This document shows positions 61,242 to 64,000 of a stretch of DNA of 64,000 nucleotides, in pieces (the first letter of the stretch is position 1; each line of letters opens with the position of its first letter). The notes below the pieces were generated by a model. That model saw only the letters and a list, made by a program, of their open reading frames with translations, did not search any database and was not told where the DNA came from. A program made the translations under genes and the position numbers. Source of the stretch: 1-14-0-10-45-29 sp041650255 (GTDB taxonomy: Archaea; Micrarchaeota; Micrarchaeia; Anstonellales; Anstonellaceae); contig JBAZLL010000006.1 in NCBI GenBank assembly GCA_041650255.1, positions 1-64,000 of the forward strand, given 5' to 3'.

Positions 61242-64000
61242 TGGGAAGCCGAAATATTTTGCATCTGTTTTTTTGCGTAGTGCTCATCTTCGCATCTGTG
61301 AGTTTTGCCACGAATATAAATAATTGCCAAACACTTAACACCGCTAACGGAGCGTACACTCTCACCGGCAACACCGCACAAAATTCCTCCACTTGCTTTA
61401 CTATCTCTGCTGCAAACATTAGTGTGGATTGTGCCGGTTATACTGTTATGGGGACATCAGCCACGAACGCCTATGGATTTTATTCCAGTTCGTTAAATAC
61501 TACTATAAAAAATTGCAAAATAGTCAATTGGAGCACAGCGATAAATCTCACTTCCGCGGCAAATGGCGCGACGATTTACAATAACAACTTCACTAATCTC
61601 AGCAGTGCCGCCGGTGCAACTGGCGCGCTTAAAACTGTCGGTGGCAGTGGAGAAAATCTGTTTGGCATATATGCACTTTCAGGCTCTAACAATATCACAT
61701 ACAACACATTCATCAATCTCTACGCCGGCTCCGGAGGAACAGGCGGTGAAGGAAGCCCCGCCGGCGCGGGAGGAAATGGAGGAATGGGTGGGAATTCCAC
61801 TGCAATTTACCTCTCCTCTTCAAACAATGTAGTTGAGAGCAACATAATCTCAAACATGCGCGGAGGAACCGGAGGAACCGGAGGTTATAACAGCTATATC
61901 GTCGCCGGCACAGGCGGCATTGGTGGAAATTCACTCGTAATCTATTTTGCGTCTTCAAATAATACTCTGCGAAACAACAGCATTTCAAACGTCTCTGCAG
62001 GCATCGGAGGAACTGGAGGCGCCCATGGTTTTGACGCAGTCAACTACGGAGGAACCGGAGGAGTCGGCGGCAATGCCACAATCGTCAACCTTTCATCTTC
62101 AAGTTCTTTTGTCAACAACAACACATTCACAAACCTAAGCGGTGGCACTGGTGGAGTCGGCGGATATTCCGTCTGGGTCGAATATGGTGGCATCGGTGGA
62201 AAAGCTGGCGATATCTTGGTTATCGCTCTGCCCGCATGGAATACTACTCTTTCAGGCAACAACTTCTATCAAATCTCTGGAGGCATCGGAGGTGCAAGTG
62301 GCAGTGGTGGCGTCGGCGGCGCAAGCAACAATGGAGGTGCCGGAGGTAATTGCACTGGTGTTCTTCTAAACTCATCAAGCAATTCTATATTGCAAAATTC
62401 AATATACAATCTCAGCGGTGGCAAAGGCGGCGCCGCCGGAAGCCAAGCTGGAAATGTGGGCGGCGCAGGTGGAAATTCCACTGCTTTTAATCTTCAATCA
62501 TCTTCCACAAATACTTTTTCAAATAATTTGATAAGCAATGTAAGCTTTGGTCTCGGAGGCTCGGGAACAACATCCGGCAGTAATGGCACGCTTGCATATG
62601 GCTTTTTCATGTTGTCCTCCGCAAGCAACTTTTTTTCAAACAACCAAAATGATCCAAACTATACAAGCACAGTGCAAAAGTTCTATTCAAACAGCAGTCA
62701 AAGTTCCTCTTCAAGCACAAACACTGGTTGGTGGCCAAAATTAACTTCCCTTGGCTCGGATGCCACATCTCAGACGAATACTGCTTATTACAATGGTTCT
62801 TCCGGGGGAAAGAACGCCGATGGAACCACCAACAGCACATTGGGCTGGTGGTACAATAACATTCATATTCAGTATATCAGCGCCTGCCAAGTAATCAGCG
62901 AATCAAATGCGGCAATGGAGCTAACTGCAAGCGTATCTGTAAATGGTTCCACCTGCTTCACAATTTCCGCGCAGAACGTTTCTTTGAATTGTGCCGGCTA
63001 CACAATAACTGGTAATAATACAACTGCAACTTATGGCGTTTATTCAAATCAAATAAACACATCAGTTAGAAATTGCAAAATAAGCGAGTTTGATATTGGC
63101 GTATATTTCGACAAAGCAAATATCAGCATGATTGAAAATTCTCTGATTAATTCTTCAAAGAATACAGGCGTTTGTGTATATTTTGCGACTGCAAATAACA
63201 ATACTGCAATAAACATCACTTGTTTTAGCCTGAACGCCACAACTTCGCCCGGTGCCGGTTTCTTGGACACAGGAGAAAATAACTCGCTTTACAATTCAAG
63301 TTTGAATGTTTCCGGTTCTGGTAGACACGCGCTTGACTTGCGAGGTAATAGCGCGGTGATAAAAAATGTATCAACTTACGCATCTTCGGGTTTCGGAACT
63401 TTTATTTTGGGTAATCACACGAGCTTAACAGATATTATTTCTTCAAGCACGACAAGCAGAGCCGTTGTCGTTGGAAATAATGCGCAACGTGTTCTAAACA
63501 CAACGTTTCTAAATTTAAACGCTTCCAGCACAAATACGAATATATTGCTTGCGCAAACTCTTGAAATTCGTAGAAATGCGTCAGAAACGAATATTACAAA
63601 TTTAAGCGTGAACACGCTAACAACTACTGCGGTAAATATTATCGAATCAAACACCTCAATAGATTGCCAAGGAGGAACAATCACAGGCAGTAATATTTCC
63701 AACACTTATGGTGTCTATTCCAACGCCTCAAACACCACCATCAAGAATTGCATCATCAGCGGATTTTATCACGGAATTTCAGCGGCAAGTGGAATGACTG
63801 CAAGCTTGATGCAAAATAACTCTATAACAACCTATTCAAATGGGCTTAGCGCTCCAAGAGGCATTCAAATCGCAAGTGGTGCAAATGAATTAACAATATT
63901 GAATAATTCGTTCTCATGCTTCCCGAATCCTTCATCCAATGCGTTAGCTATCCGCGATGATGGTGGGCACAACGCTGTAATCGCAAACAATTCGGTAGAT
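61241..64000 (+). CDS. Giant surface protein with right-handed beta-helix repeats, C-terminus beyond the right edge
   Basis: 920 codons open to the window end. A signal peptide (MGSRNILHLFFCVVLIFASVSF) leads to parallel beta-helix repeats with N-x-S/T-rich turns. A module with CFTISA-x-N-I/V-S-x-x-CAGYT and YG-x-YS...IKNCKI recurs at ~residues 25-115, ~549-620 and, in part, ~800-860. Between ~163 and 440 there are many Gly-rich loops (GGTGGTGG, GGVGG). Repeats of this kind occur in NosD-type and archaeal adhesins. Asn/Ser/Thr-rich composition suggests heavy N-glycosylation. Coupled to the regulator upstream. Confidence 0.85.
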   Translation, partial: MGSRNILHLFFCVVLIFASVSFATNINNCQTLNTANGAYTLTGNTAQNSSTCFTISAANISVDCAGYTVMGTSATNAYGFYSSSLNTTIKNCKIVNWSTAINLTSAANGATIYNNNFTNLSSAAGATGALKTVGGSGENLFGIYALSGSNNITYNTFINLYAGSGGTGGEGSPAGAGGNGGMGGNSTAIYLSSSNNVVESNIISNMRGGTGGTGGYNSYIVAGTGGIGGNSLVIYFASSNNTLRNNSISNVSAGIGGTGGAHGFDAVNYGGTGGVGGNATIVNLSSSSSFVNNNTFTNLSGGTGGVGGYSVWVEYGGIGGKAGDILVIALPAWNTTLSGNNFYQISGGIGGASGSGGVGGASNNGGAGGNCTGVLLNSSSNSILQNSIYNLSGGKGGAAGSQAGNVGGAGGNSTAFNLQSSSTNTFSNNLISNVSFGLGGSGTTSGSNGTLAYGFFMLSSASNFFSNNQNDPNYTSTVQKFYSNSSQSSSSSTNTGWWPKLTSLGSDATSQTNTAYYNGSSGGKNADGTTNSTLGWWYNNIHIQYISACQVISESNAAMELTASVSVNGSTCFTISAQNVSLNCAGYTITGNNTTATYGVYSNQINTSVRNCKISEFDIGVYFDKANISMIENSLINSSKNTGVCVYFATANNNTAINITCFSLNATTSPGAGFLDTGENNSLYNSSLNVSGSGRHALDLRGNSAVIKNVSTYASSGFGTFILGNHTSLTDIISSSTTSRAVVVGNNAQRVLNTTFLNLNASSTNTNILLAQTLEIRRNASETNITNLSVNTLTTTAVNIIESNTSIDCQGGTITGSNISNTYGVYSNASNTTIKNCIISGFYHGISAASGMTASLMQNNSITTYSNGLSAPRGIQIASGANELTILNNSFSCFPNPSSNALAIRDDGGHNAVIANNSVD

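Overview
The window is from an archaeon. It encodes geranylgeranylglyceryl phosphate synthase and a CDP-archaeol synthase (ether lipids), a thermosome, aIF5A, aIF2-alpha, Nop10, L44e, S24e, S27e, S27ae, Kae1, GINS, HerA, GatDE and NMD3, and four of its five tRNA genes carry an intron at position 37/38. Many genes have a TTTAAA/TTTATA box about 25-28 nt before the start codon (leaderless transcripts); others have GGTGA-type ribosome binding sites. Small gene spacing together with bacterial-type folate enzymes suggests a DPANN-like lineage (Diapherotrites or Micrarchaeota type). That placement is inference.

Layout. 1-5.3 kb (minus strand): the N-terminal 1080 codons of a very large secreted protein, then a DUF2070 membrane protein. 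5.4-7.6 kb: NMD3, small proteins, intron-containing tRNA-His and tRNA-Phe, and repeats. 7.7-12.4 kb: a Lon-like ATPase without a protease domain, HerA, a VTT membrane protein and a GalT-like enzyme. 12.5-15.7 kb: GatD-GatE. 15.7-21.3 kb: translation genes, Kae1 overlapping a PIN-domain gene, and PurM. 21.4-28.2 kb: an OB-fold protein, the thermosome, two exported proteins, an ACT protein, tRNA-Gln, tRNA-Val, DUF424 and PRC-barrel proteins. 28.2-40.7 kb: polyprenol and archaeal lipid genes, RNase HII, a lone VirB2/TrbC-like pilin, two PAC2 proteins, tRNA-Leu, an SppA/TrmI operon, PepA, the L44e-S27e-aIF2a-Nop10 operon and GINS.

40.9-47.3 kb holds a tight five-gene operon that looks like a type IV secretion (VirB3/VirB4-like) membrane machine with three proteins I do not recognise. 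It is followed by a glycosyltransferase and four surface proteins in an A-B-A'-B' order (48.6-54.1 kb), suggesting a cell-surface module that is exported, membrane-anchored and possibly glycosylated.

54.4-60.6 kb is a one-carbon/purine cluster (PurB, SHMT, FolD, FolC, 5-formyl-THF cyclo-ligase, PurN) that, with PurM, indicates tetrahydrofolate-dependent purine synthesis. The last 3.4 kb contains a striking AT-rich array of about 17 degenerate palindromic sites at 21-bp (two-helical-turn) spacing, a small winged-helix regulator gene under it, and, overlapping the regulator's stop codon, a giant beta-helix surface protein that runs off the right edge.
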